Assembly (NCBI GenBank): GCA_910577465.1
Contig: CAJTMM010000011.1
Location: 1-53,623 of the forward strand
Source of the DNA: an uncultured Muribaculaceae bacterium
Lineage (GTDB): Bacteria; Bacteroidota; Bacteroidia; Bacteroidales; Muribaculaceae
Length of the DNA stretch: 53,623 nt
Direction of reading: 5' to 3'
Part shown: positions 6,735-14,055 of the stretch, one piece after another
Numbering within the stretch: the first letter of the stretch is position 1
Layout: each line of letters begins with the position of its first letter
Notes under the pieces: generated by a model
What the model was told of the DNA's origin: nothing
What the model saw: only the letters and a program-made list of their open reading frames with translations
The model's database searches: none
Position numbers and translations under genes: made by a program

Positions 6735-9341
6735 TATTATTTCCATAGGCCGCAACGAGAATGAATAATAGTACCGATTGGAATCCCTAAGATACGAATA
6801 CCCGTAGCTTCGGGTATTGCACAGATTCCTTGCCGAAAGACTCAGTTCCAGTTTTCCTATCTCATATTTCATACCGCAATCCACAAACACATCCGATTTA
6901 TGCACCCCTTCGGATATTTCATTGCGCCCCCACCACAAGCTTCCGCTAACCTCCAGAGCTTTGACCGGATGCGTCGACAGCGACAACCGGCACGACATAT
7001 CCGAGCGTCCGGTATCAAATCCCCCCGCCGGCATCTTCTGTACCATCCGTGAATACTTCACATCCACCCCTATTTCCAGATACTGCCTTATCGGAGTACT
7101 GCTAATCATCGGATTCAGCACATAGCTCATAGTCTCGAGTCCCAGTACGCCGCTGTTTCGCAGCACCGTCTTGCTCATATATTCCCACCCGGCATCCAGC
7201 GACAGCAGTGTATTCCATGAAAATATCTTTTTCGACACCATACCATGCACATTCACCATATCAGTATGATTCTTTGCCCTGGTCACACCCGACACTATTT
7301 CATCCTGTGACACATCCAGCCCGCTCAAACGGTCCGATGTCCCGTACCGGTACACCGCGCTCAACGACGTAAAAAGCCCCGCCATCGCGTTTCTATACGA
7401 TACATCGGCTGTCACATAACAGCTTTTCCGAAGATCCATCGACCCGTTGCCCATACTTGTCGACTGATTATAGTCAACATACACCGGATTCACGATATAA
7501 TCCGACAATCCGCCCAGTCTCGACTGATATCCTACAGCACACACCATTTTCACATTATGGTCCATATTGTAACTGACAGTCGCCTTTACATCGGCATCCA
7601 CCCTATCCGTCCGGTAATCCTTATCGGTAATCCTGTTGGCGAACTTCGAATGATACACCCTCACCGGCACCAGCAGCTTCACTTGTAGATCGCTGCCGCT
7701 ACGGTAGCGGTATGTCGGCTCGGCTATCAACGACATGTAGTACCCGGCAACACGGTTTGCCGGCTGCAACTCACCGTCACACTCACCGCGCGAATCAAAC
7801 TCATCATACCGCGACTCCAGTACGGCATTCAACCCTATCGACGAACTGCGCGTAAGAAACCACGAGTAACCCGTCCTGGCATTGGCATTGACATACATAC
7901 CCTTCAGATTCTGCGCTATATAGTCAGTAACACCGTTCCTCTCCACCTCGAGTCTGTTGACAGGTGTGGTACCCACCTCTACATCAGCCTTCATCTCCAC
8001 CATACTCCTCGACATTCGGAAAATACCCTCGAATACATTCCTGAAATTGCAGTCATTGACATCTGCCGACTGCGTTATATTGTTACCGTTGCTTACATCA
8101 CGCCGGCTGTTGTTGAAATGACCTGCAAACGAAGTGGCATTTTTCACATACACACCCGGGGAGTTATTCTCCAACCTCACATTGAACTTCACCTCCCTGC
8201 CATGGGCACGTCCGCGGGTACTCTCGTTGAACACCACATCGGCACCGCCGCTACCCACATAACTCACCGATTCCACCTTGTCATAACGGCTGTTATCATC
8301 CGTATAGTCGGCATTAATTGCAAGCGTCATATACTTGTTGAGCCGCACGAGACTGCTTACAGAACTCATCAATGAAGTATTGGACAGATATCGCGACGAC
8401 GGTATATTCACACCACCCGCCGACACTCCGCGATACATCCCGTAAGCCACCGTCGACCCACCCTTGCCGGCAATCATATTCGCCGTCTCTTCCCGGTATG
8501 ACTTCCCTGCATTATTCGACTTCACCGTGGCTAATACCTGCGAGTTCTTGCCTATAAGCATACCGAACGCCTCACCGATCCACAGTTCGCTACCATCGGC
8601 ATCCACACCGCCGCCACCCTCCACATAGCCTATAGGCTTCAACAGGCTCTTACGCTTCAGCTTGAGGTTTATCGCCGCCTTGTCGCTACTCTCCACATCA
8701 CGCAGCACCCTCTTTGCCTGATGATTCTCGTACACATTGACCGACGCCACATCATCCGCCGATATATTGCGCGTAGCCATCACATACCGGCTCCCCACGG
8801 CATCCAGATCCTCTATATAGAATTTGCTTATCGCCTCACCGTTATAATATATCCTTCCATTATCGGCAACACTTATCCCGGGCATCTTCTTCAGCACATC
8901 CTCTATCTTGCGGTCCGACAGTCCCTTGAACGACGACACATCAAACGTCAGAGTATCCCCTCTCGCAGTTATAGGCGGCACCCTCACCACCACCTCGGCA
9001 AGCTCTATCGAAGACTCATCCATCACCATAGTCCCGCCGTCAACCACGCGGTTCATCGGCACACTCACCTTCTTATATCCCAGGAATGAAAATACCAGAT
9101 TACACTTCCCCCACACGCTGTCGGCACACTCTATCCTGTACGCGCCCCCGGCTCCGCTCCTGGCAAACGACATAGGCACATCGGCGGAATCCCGGACCGT
9201 GACAAGCACTCCGGGCATTACGCTACCGCTTCTATCCTTGACTATTCCGCTCACCAATCGGGCTGAAGCACCGAAGCATACACTCACCCATAGCCCCAAT
9301 GCCACGATTGCTCCCGGAATATTAATCCAGCTCAATCGCAT
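6711..9341 (-). CDS. TonB-dependent-receptor-like outer-membrane protein with carboxypeptidase-regulatory-like domain
   Basis: 876 aa. A signal peptide (about 1-25) is followed by a CarboxypepD_reg-like Ig domain (about 28-110; RLVSGIVKDRSGSVMPGVLVTVRDS, GAYRIE, FLGYKKVSV). A plug-like region (about 115-220) contains KGLSDRKIEDVLKKMPGISV and GRIYYNGEAISKFYIEDLD, then comes a long beta-barrel to the C-terminal Phe. No obvious TonB box is seen, and the plug is of the short kind typical of the large outer-membrane proteins paired with GLPGLI proteins in Bacteroidota. Its start lies inside the end of the GLPGLI gene (20-bp overlap), so the two are translationally coupled. Cargo is unknown; there is no SusD partner. 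It probably moves or displays something made by the neighbouring genes, but that is inference. Confidence 0.8.
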   Translation of the reverse strand: MRLSWINIPGAIVALGLWVSVCFGASARLVSGIVKDRSGSVMPGVLVTVRDSADVPMSFARSGAGGAYRIECADSVWGKCNLVFSFLGYKKVSVPMNRVVDGGTMVMDESSIELAEVVVRVPPITARGDTLTFDVSSFKGLSDRKIEDVLKKMPGISVADNGRIYYNGEAISKFYIEDLDAVGSRYVMATRNISADDVASVNVYENHQAKRVLRDVESSDKAAINLKLKRKSLLKPIGYVEGGGGVDADGSELWIGEAFGMLIGKNSQVLATVKSNNAGKSYREETANMIAGKGGSTVAYGMYRGVSAGGVNIPSSRYLSNTSLMSSVSSLVRLNKYMTLAINADYTDDNSRYDKVESVSYVGSGGADVVFNESTRGRAHGREVKFNVRLENNSPGVYVKNATSFAGHFNNSRRDVSNGNNITQSADVNDCNFRNVFEGIFRMSRSMVEMKADVEVGTTPVNRLEVERNGVTDYIAQNLKGMYVNANARTGYSWFLTRSSSIGLNAVLESRYDEFDSRGECDGELQPANRVAGYYMSLIAEPTYRYRSGSDLQVKLLVPVRVYHSKFANRITDKDYRTDRVDADVKATVSYNMDHNVKMVCAVGYQSRLGGLSDYIVNPVYVDYNQSTSMGNGSMDLRKSCYVTADVSYRNAMAGLFTSLSAVYRYGTSDRLSGLDVSQDEIVSGVTRAKNHTDMVNVHGMVSKKIFSWNTLLSLDAGWEYMSKTVLRNSGVLGLETMSYVLNPMISSTPIRQYLEIGVDVKYSRMVQKMPAGGFDTGRSDMSCRLSLSTHPVKALEVSGSLWWGRNEISEGVHKSDVFVDCGMKYEIGKLELSLSARNLCNTRSYGYSYLRDSNRYYYSFSLRPMEIIAALKVSF

Positions 9342-10149
9342 TATAGAACATTCTCCCTACAGGTTTAGGTATGTTACCGTTGGCATCCTTAGGAGCATAC
9401 GGCGACCCTTTCATGAAATCAATCGGATTCTCCTTATACTCCTTCAGGGACTTATTGTATTTCTCGCGGGTCGTCTTGATATTCCATCTATCTCTCCTGC
9501 CGAAATCCCTGTCGCTTTTTCTTATTGCCACCGCTTTGAACACATGCTCACCCTTGTCATCCTCCACGCTCAGAATCAAACCGGGAAGATTGCCGAATTT
9601 CCACGGACCATCACTCCGCGGTATATCGCAGTACCACGCCGTCCAGTTCCTACCTCGGTACGTGATCTCGGCACGGTGACACACATTGCCGCACACCACC
9701 TTCGTCTCCGGCATCAATCGCCAGTTCATATCCTTTACCGAGTCGGCATACACATAGTAGTCCATAAACACATTATCGTACACCTCCATAGTCGATTCCG
9801 ATGGATACTTCACCATCTCATCAAGGGTTCTCCTCTTTATTCCTTTCGCCACTATATCATATTCACGGTTTGTAAGCCCGTCGGGATAGTCTGTGGCGAT
9901 AATCGAATCAAGCATATATGTCCCATAGTTCGAATACCTGCTCAGATCCTTATCCATCTCGAGTATATAGAAATACTCACGACTCTCATCCCTGAGCGGA
10001 TCATACACCTTGTACTCATATATACACTCCATCATGCTATGCCCCAATGGCAATTTTTCACGCAATTGAAATGGTTCGTCACCACGTCTTTGCGAAACTC
10101 CCTGCAGCGAGACCAACGAACCCAAAGCCAAAAGCAAAATCAACCTCAT
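9322..10149 (-). CDS. GLPGLI family protein
   Basis: 275 aa with a signal peptide (MRLILLLALGSLVSLQGVSQ). The hallmark near-NLPGLIL motif is present in the context GPWKFGNLPGLILSVEDDKG, preceded by the family's WYCDIP / GP..FG stretch. GLPGLI proteins (TIGR01200) are exported proteins restricted to Bacteroidota with no known biochemical role. They are repeatedly found beside TonB-receptor-like outer-membrane proteins, as here. The gene follows a 75-residue exported peptide gene, with an intrinsic terminator between them, so it may be expressed by read-through. No internal start with a better context was seen. Confidence 0.85.
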   Translation of the reverse strand: MRLILLLALGSLVSLQGVSQRRGDEPFQLREKLPLGHSMMECIYEYKVYDPLRDESREYFYILEMDKDLSRYSNYGTYMLDSIIATDYPDGLTNREYDIVAKGIKRRTLDEMVKYPSESTMEVYDNVFMDYYVYADSVKDMNWRLMPETKVVCGNVCHRAEITYRGRNWTAWYCDIPRSDGPWKFGNLPGLILSVEDDKGEHVFKAVAIRKSDRDFGRRDRWNIKTTREKYNKSLKEYKENPIDFMKGSPYAPKDANGNIPKPVGRMFYNAIELD

Positions 10150-10170
10150 AATATCACCGTTTTAATTAAT

Positions 10171-10216
10171 AAAAAGCATCCCCGACCGCCACCAGTTGTA
10201 CAGCGGCCGGGAATGC
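10171..10216 (-). terminator. Intrinsic terminator between the small exported peptide and the GLPGLI gene
   Basis: Read on the minus strand, GCATTCCCGGCCGC pairs with GCGGTCGGGGATGC (14 bp with two G-U pairs) and is followed at once by TTTTTATT. It lies after the peptide gene stop (10225) and before the GLPGLI start (10149). No -7 element is evident between it and the GLPGLI gene. Confidence 0.75.
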
Positions 10217-10224
10217 AAAAATGC

Positions 10225-10452
10225 TTAGTTACCTCCTCCTTCGTTCAGATCATGAACGATATATTTACCTTCTGCATCACCGCAAAATATTTCATTCAAC
10301 TCCTTATAATATTTTTCAGCATCTTCAGGTTTTTCAAACCACTTATCATCTACTGTATAGGTTTTATAACCGCAATCGCCTTCCCAAAGGACTGTAGCCG
10401 AAACTCCGAGCATTGACACTAAGCAAACGCCCATTAGAATTACTTTTTTCAT
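10225..10452 (-). CDS. Small exported peptide, 75 aa, unknown family
   Basis: A lysine-containing start and hydrophobic stretch (residues 2-19, ending GVSA) form a convincing Sec signal peptide. The predicted mature part of about 56 residues is acidic and aromatic, with exactly two Cys (27 and 57) that could form one disulfide, and a C-terminal tail NEGGGN. I do not recognise the family; it is not an obvious NVEALA peptide. It lies upstream of the GLPGLI/outer-membrane protein pair, separated from it by a strong terminator, so it is likely made in excess of them. The frame has a typical Bacteroidota A/T-rich leader with a 12-bp palindrome (10492-10503) in front. Candidate roles (substrate, signal or structural peptide of the outer-membrane pair) are speculation. 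Confidence 0.7.
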   Translation of the reverse strand: MKKVILMGVCLVSMLGVSATVLWEGDCGYKTYTVDDKWFEKPEDAEKYYKELNEIFCGDAEGKYIVHDLNEGGGN

Positions 10453-10511
10453 TTCTGATATTTTTAAGAATTTAATAAATGTATTATATTTATTGGTACC
10501 AATTTTTCAAT

Positions 10512-10895
10512 CTATAAAGTGATGTATCCTATGAACAGATAATCTGCAACCGCAAAACGCACCTGATAGTCACCATACATAAGTTTGAGCCCATTTATAA
10601 AATCTCTCTCATCGGCAAAGGATGCCACACACACCTCGCCCGACGCATCCCACACTTCGTATGACAAAATATCATCCTCGGCAATATATCCGTCTATACG
10701 CACACCATCATCCCCAATAGTACACATCACCCGTCGCGCAGGTAATCTGTTGCCATTTGGTTTCGGTTCTATCTGTCGTCCTGTATCATCCAACTGAACT
10801 TTATCTAAAAACATTGTTGTTTGTTCAGCATAGACTGTCACCGGACTTAAAATAGTAAAAAGTAGTATCGAAATTTTTAGTATTAATTTATACAT
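10512..10895 (-). CDS. Small secreted protein, DUF3244-like
   Basis: 127 aa with a clear signal peptide (cleavage after about VYA, residue 23). The mature domain is a short beta-sandwich pattern: VRIDGYIAEDDILSYEVWDASGEVC followed by MYGDYQVRFAVADYLFIGYITL. This alternation and the terminal G-x-I/Y-x-L strand resemble DUF3244 proteins of gut Bacteroidales, which are small exported proteins of unknown function. The upstream region on the minus strand carries the 11-bp phased repeat (10954-10998), and the gene before it is a membrane TPR/HTH regulator, suggesting direct regulation. The DUF3244 assignment is by eye and moderate in confidence. Confidence 0.68.
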   Translation of the reverse strand: MYKLILKISILLFTILSPVTVYAEQTTMFLDKVQLDDTGRQIEPKPNGNRLPARRVMCTIGDDGVRIDGYIAEDDILSYEVWDASGEVCVASFADERDFINGLKLMYGDYQVRFAVADYLFIGYITL

Positions 10896-10953
10896 ATCTC
10901 AACTATTGTTTCCGGCAAAACTACTCCGAATAACCCTCCAATCCCAGAAATTT

Positions 10954-10998
10954 AGTTTGAAAATAGTTTGAAAATACCCATTCAAACTACTTTCAAAC
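10954..10998. repeat. Phased TAGTTTGAAAA repeats forming an inverted repeat
   Basis: TAGTTTGAAAA occurs twice in tandem (10954-10964, 10965-10975). The 17-bp arm 10957-10973 is then repeated inverted at 10982-10998 with one mismatch and an 8-bp spacer. This yields four TTTGAA half-sites, each pair spaced 11 bp. It lies between the regulator gene and the DUF3244-like gene. It could be an operator, or the regulator gene's terminator hairpin. Confidence 0.65.
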
Positions 10999-11022
10999 AT
11001 TTAACCCTGCCAAAACCCATGG

Positions 11023-12747
11023 TCACAGCAGCCTTATCAGATTGTCCAACTCCTTGGTTCCCATCTTCTGATTAAATATCTTTTTACTTAGCACATCTCT
11101 ACGGTAAGTGATGGTTCCCTTCGACCTTGCAAGCAGGATTGATACCTGCGAAGGGGTAAAACCGCACTTTATCAGCATAGCCATATCCACATCCTGATTA
11201 TTCAGTCTACCACCTGCCAACAAATGCAGATGCTCCATAAAATCACCCGACGCATTCTGCACCACACTTCTTAAATCATCCCATATATCCGATTTTTCAG
11301 GTATCGGCTTCCCCTGTTCCAGATATTCCCGAATATCGGCATATACCTTCGAATTAAATATGTCCAAAGATATATTTTCGGACGTTGTGTTACCTTTTTG
11401 CAAAGACAACAACTCATCCCGCAGACGCTTTCTCAGGCTCTCCACATCGCTTGTCAACACTTCCGGCAATCCACTATCCTCATCAGCAACGTAACTTACA
11501 TTATGTATATTATCCTTAGTCACACGCTCTTTCAATACCGAAACAAGTTCCAACGTCTCATGCAGTTTAATCAATTGTTGATTATTCCTATTCTTCAAAT
11601 AAATCACCACAATGCACAATAACAACGATAATACCACTACACCAACTACCACATTCCACATTTTATCGCGGCTCTCCTCGGCTGCTATTCTTTGACGCTC
11701 ATGCACACTATAATTATACATCGAATTTTGAAGTATAGCCTGCTGTGTCTCATGTGAATTCATCTTTAAGCCCGATAACCTATTAAAATCCGCCACATAG
11801 TACAGAACTGAATCCATCGACATAAATCCTGACAACTTTGGATTAAGCAACGTTTCGTAACCCACCATTTGGTAGCTTCCGACAGCACTATTTATCAACC
11901 ACTTGGCACAACGATACGCCAAATCATAATCCCCCGACTTCAGATACATCCTGGCCCCGTAAGCCCGAGTTATATCATAATAATCCTCCGGTACATTACT
12001 GATTACCTCCCCGATCATGCGGCTCGCCTTATCAGCATCACCATCGTAATATTCTATAGCCGCAAGGTACATATCTTGCTCAATAACAGATTCAGGCTTA
12101 GCAACCTTACCCAATTCTTTTGCTTTCAAAAAATGCTTTTTCGCAATACCGAATTTTTTAGAATTCATTAATATCACCCCGAGCAACTGATTATCATACA
12201 TCCAATTCACACTATCCCCAGTTATCGAATCTATCGCTATCACCTCCTCCATATACGGAACAGCCTGCTCATACAGATACAGCGTATTCAACAGACGTCC
12301 CGTCTGGCTCAGAACATGACCGCGGAGTCTCGGCTTTTCAAAATCCGGCGGCATCCTGTCAAGCGCACTCTGGAAATAGCGCAACGACATAGGATAATCA
12401 CCCATATCGCTATACACACGTCCGCCATAGTACAACGCTTCGGCATACAGCGTGTCGCCCCCGTGCCCTGAATAATAATCAATCACACTCAGCACCAGAC
12501 TATCCGACGTATGACGCACATACATCTTATCCGACGCCTTGATGCGCATAAAGTCATAATAGTGTCGCTGGGCTTCCGAAAGAGCCGCCCTATCCATTTT
12601 GTCCAACGAATCCAGTGCCGCCGACGGATTCATCTCCGTAAGCTGATAGACCGCGCCCAACCGGCGGTCAACCTCACTCTCCATACAGCCGGAAAGCGAC
12701 AGCAATACCACAACGGCAACCGATAACCTCATTAAAAAATTACCCAT
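11023..12747 (-). CDS. Membrane-anchored TPR transcriptional regulator with C-terminal HTH
   Basis: 574 aa from the ATG at 12747; the longer open frame beyond that runs through the divergent promoters and is not used. Residues 1-21 are a lipoprotein signal (lipobox LSGC21). Residues about 30-340 hold tetratricopeptide-like helices (for example YAEALYYGGRVYSDMGDYPMSLRYFQSAL). A membrane helix spans about 364-385. A cytoplasmic coiled stretch follows, and a C-terminal HTH-like region at about 520-560 (DVDMAMLIKCGFTPSQVSILL, then YRRDVLSKKIF) resembles DNA-binding domains of TPR regulators common in Bacteroidales. The topology predicts periplasmic TPR sensing coupled to DNA binding in the cytoplasm. 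Its neighbours downstream are small exported proteins, the probable targets. The ligand is unknown. Confidence 0.82.
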   Translation of the reverse strand: MGNFLMRLSVAVVVLLSLSGCMESEVDRRLGAVYQLTEMNPSAALDSLDKMDRAALSEAQRHYYDFMRIKASDKMYVRHTSDSLVLSVIDYYSGHGGDTLYAEALYYGGRVYSDMGDYPMSLRYFQSALDRMPPDFEKPRLRGHVLSQTGRLLNTLYLYEQAVPYMEEVIAIDSITGDSVNWMYDNQLLGVILMNSKKFGIAKKHFLKAKELGKVAKPESVIEQDMYLAAIEYYDGDADKASRMIGEVISNVPEDYYDITRAYGARMYLKSGDYDLAYRCAKWLINSAVGSYQMVGYETLLNPKLSGFMSMDSVLYYVADFNRLSGLKMNSHETQQAILQNSMYNYSVHERQRIAAEESRDKMWNVVVGVVVLSLLLCIVVIYLKNRNNQQLIKLHETLELVSVLKERVTKDNIHNVSYVADEDSGLPEVLTSDVESLRKRLRDELLSLQKGNTTSENISLDIFNSKVYADIREYLEQGKPIPEKSDIWDDLRSVVQNASGDFMEHLHLLAGGRLNNQDVDMAMLIKCGFTPSQVSILLARSKGTITYRRDVLSKKIFNQKMGTKELDNLIRLL

Positions 12748-12774
12748 AGTTGATTTATAAATAATCTCCAACTG

Positions 12775-12805
12775 CAAATATAAAATTATTTTTTTCGTCC
12801 GCAAA
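12775..12805 (-). promoter_or_regulatory. Promoter of the TPR/HTH regulator
   Basis: On the minus strand TTTG, 19 bp, TATATTTG (plus-strand CAAATATA 12775-12782 and CAAA 12802-12805), an exact consensus match. It lies about 28 bp before the regulator start and back-to-back with the carA promoter. Confidence 0.75.
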
Positions 12806-12816
12806 AAACGCAAAAA

Positions 12817-12848
12817 TTTGTCCACGCTCCGTTTTTTCCGTATTTTTG
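12817..12848 (+). promoter_or_regulatory. Promoter of carA
   Basis: TTTG (12817-12820), 20 bp, TATTTTTG (12841-12848). The two -33 elements of this divergent pair are only 11 bp apart. The predicted carA leader is about 107 nt. Confidence 0.75.
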
Positions 12849-12879
12849 CAAGGTTTTCCGATAGAAAGCCTGCAAAAAT

Positions 12880-12932
12880 ACATTTTACCCCAATGAACTC
12901 ATTCCAACATTCGGTAAAATGTTTAAATGAGT
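12880..12932 (+). promoter_or_regulatory. carA leader with competing hairpins
   Basis: ACATTTTACC (12880-12889) pairs perfectly with GGTAAAATGT (12913-12922), loop 23 nt. Within and beyond the loop, ACTCATT (12897-12903) can pair either with AATGA (12892-12896, partly) or with AATGAGT (12926-12932). The alternatives cannot all form together. It lies inside the predicted untranslated leader, 30 nt before the ATG. Confidence 0.4.
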
Positions 12933-12961
12933 CCTTTATTTGCATCATATTATTCTATCGC

Positions 12962-14032
12962 ATGCACAACACAAAACCAGCCGTACTGATTCTCGAGGAC
13001 GGCACTCGATTTCAAGGCAAGTCGTTCGGTTACGACACCGCCGCAGCCGGGGAAGTAGTGTTCAACACAGCCATGACAGGCTACCCCGAAAGTCTCACTG
13101 ACCCATCCTACGAAGGGCAAATCTTAGTCACCACCTACCCCATCCTCGGCAACTACGGCGTACCGCCACAGCGCGAGAAAGACGACGTCAGCGAATACTA
13201 CGAGAGCGACCGCATACACTGCCGCGCCATCGTAGCGCAGGACTACTCTTGGAACCACTCCCACTGGCAAGCCGACCGCTCGCTCGCCCAATGGCTCAAA
13301 GACGAGAAGATACCCGGAATATACGGCATCGACACACGCGCGCTCACCAAGCACCTACGCGAAAAAGGCTCCATGCTCGGCAAAATCATCGTCGACGGAG
13401 CACCCGACATTCCGTTCTACGACCCCAACCGTGAGAACCTCGTGGCAAAGGTCAGCTGCAAGGAAGTCGAGATACACGGCAACGGCGACAAGACCGTCGT
13501 ACTCGTAGACTGCGGCGTGAAGCACAACATCATCCGGTGTCTCACACGGCGCGGAGTACGTGTCGTCATGGTACCATGGGACTACGACTTCACATCCATA
13601 CCCTACGACGGACTGTTCATTTCCAACGGACCCGGCAACCCCGACATGGCAGAAGCCACCGTGGCAAACATCCGCAAGGCAATCCGTATCGGCAAACCCA
13701 TCTGCGGTATATGCATGGGCAACCAGCTCCTTTCCAAAGCCGCCGGAGCCACCACATTCAAGCTCAAATACGGACACCGCAGCCACAACCAGCCCGTGCG
13801 ACGGTGCGGCACCGACCAATGCTTCGTCACATCACAGAACCACGGATTCGCCGTCGACTCATCCACACTCCCGCCCGACTGGGAACCCCTCTTCATCAAC
13901 ATGAACGACGGCACCAACGAAGGCATACGCCACAAGACACTGCCCTTCTTCTCCGCCCAGTTCCACCCCGAAGCCAGCAGCGGACCCAAAGACACCGAAT
14001 TCCTCTTCGACGAGTTCATCAACATGTTGTAG
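12962..14032 (+). CDS. carA: Carbamoyl-phosphate synthase small (glutaminase) subunit
   Basis: 356 aa from the ATG at 12962 (MHNTKPAVLILEDG), the usual length; upstream in-frame Met codons lie in the leader. The protein hydrolyses glutamine and channels ammonia to CarB for carbamoyl phosphate synthesis in the pyrimidine and arginine pathways. The N-terminal CPSase_sm domain (about 5-140; GEVVFNTAMTGYPESLTDPSY) is followed by a class I glutamine amidotransferase domain with FISNGPGNPDM, the nucleophile elbow CGICMG (Cys251) and the catalytic His-Glu in FHPEASSGP. The carB start is 23 bp downstream, so the two are co-transcribed. It is the only carA in the window, although two carB genes are present. 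Confidence 0.96.
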   Translation: MHNTKPAVLILEDGTRFQGKSFGYDTAAAGEVVFNTAMTGYPESLTDPSYEGQILVTTYPILGNYGVPPQREKDDVSEYYESDRIHCRAIVAQDYSWNHSHWQADRSLAQWLKDEKIPGIYGIDTRALTKHLREKGSMLGKIIVDGAPDIPFYDPNRENLVAKVSCKEVEIHGNGDKTVVLVDCGVKHNIIRCLTRRGVRVVMVPWDYDFTSIPYDGLFISNGPGNPDMAEATVANIRKAIRIGKPICGICMGNQLLSKAAGATTFKLKYGHRSHNQPVRRCGTDQCFVTSQNHGFAVDSSTLPPDWEPLFINMNDGTNEGIRHKTLPFFSAQFHPEASSGPKDTEFLFDEFINML

Positions 14033-14055
14033 CCCACCCCTAAAACACCCATCAA

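Noticed and set aside
6711..10149. Polysaccharide utilisation locus (SusC/SusD) reading of the outer-membrane protein
   Set aside because: There is no SusD-like gene, no glycosidase and no typical SusC plug/TonB box. The GH20 gene nearby is on the other strand and separated by a nitroreductase and a convergent terminator.
8908..10416. Long plus-strand open frame of 502 codons opposite the outer-membrane protein and GLPGLI genes
   Set aside because: It is antisense to two genes with signal peptides and family motifs; its translation is low-complexity (Ile/His/Thr/Arg-rich) with no domain pattern. High-GC-skew DNA produces such shadows.
10895..10930. -7 element for the DUF3244-like gene
   Set aside because: The best minus-strand match is TAGTTTTTG, one base too long for TAnnTTTG, and no -33 element supports it.
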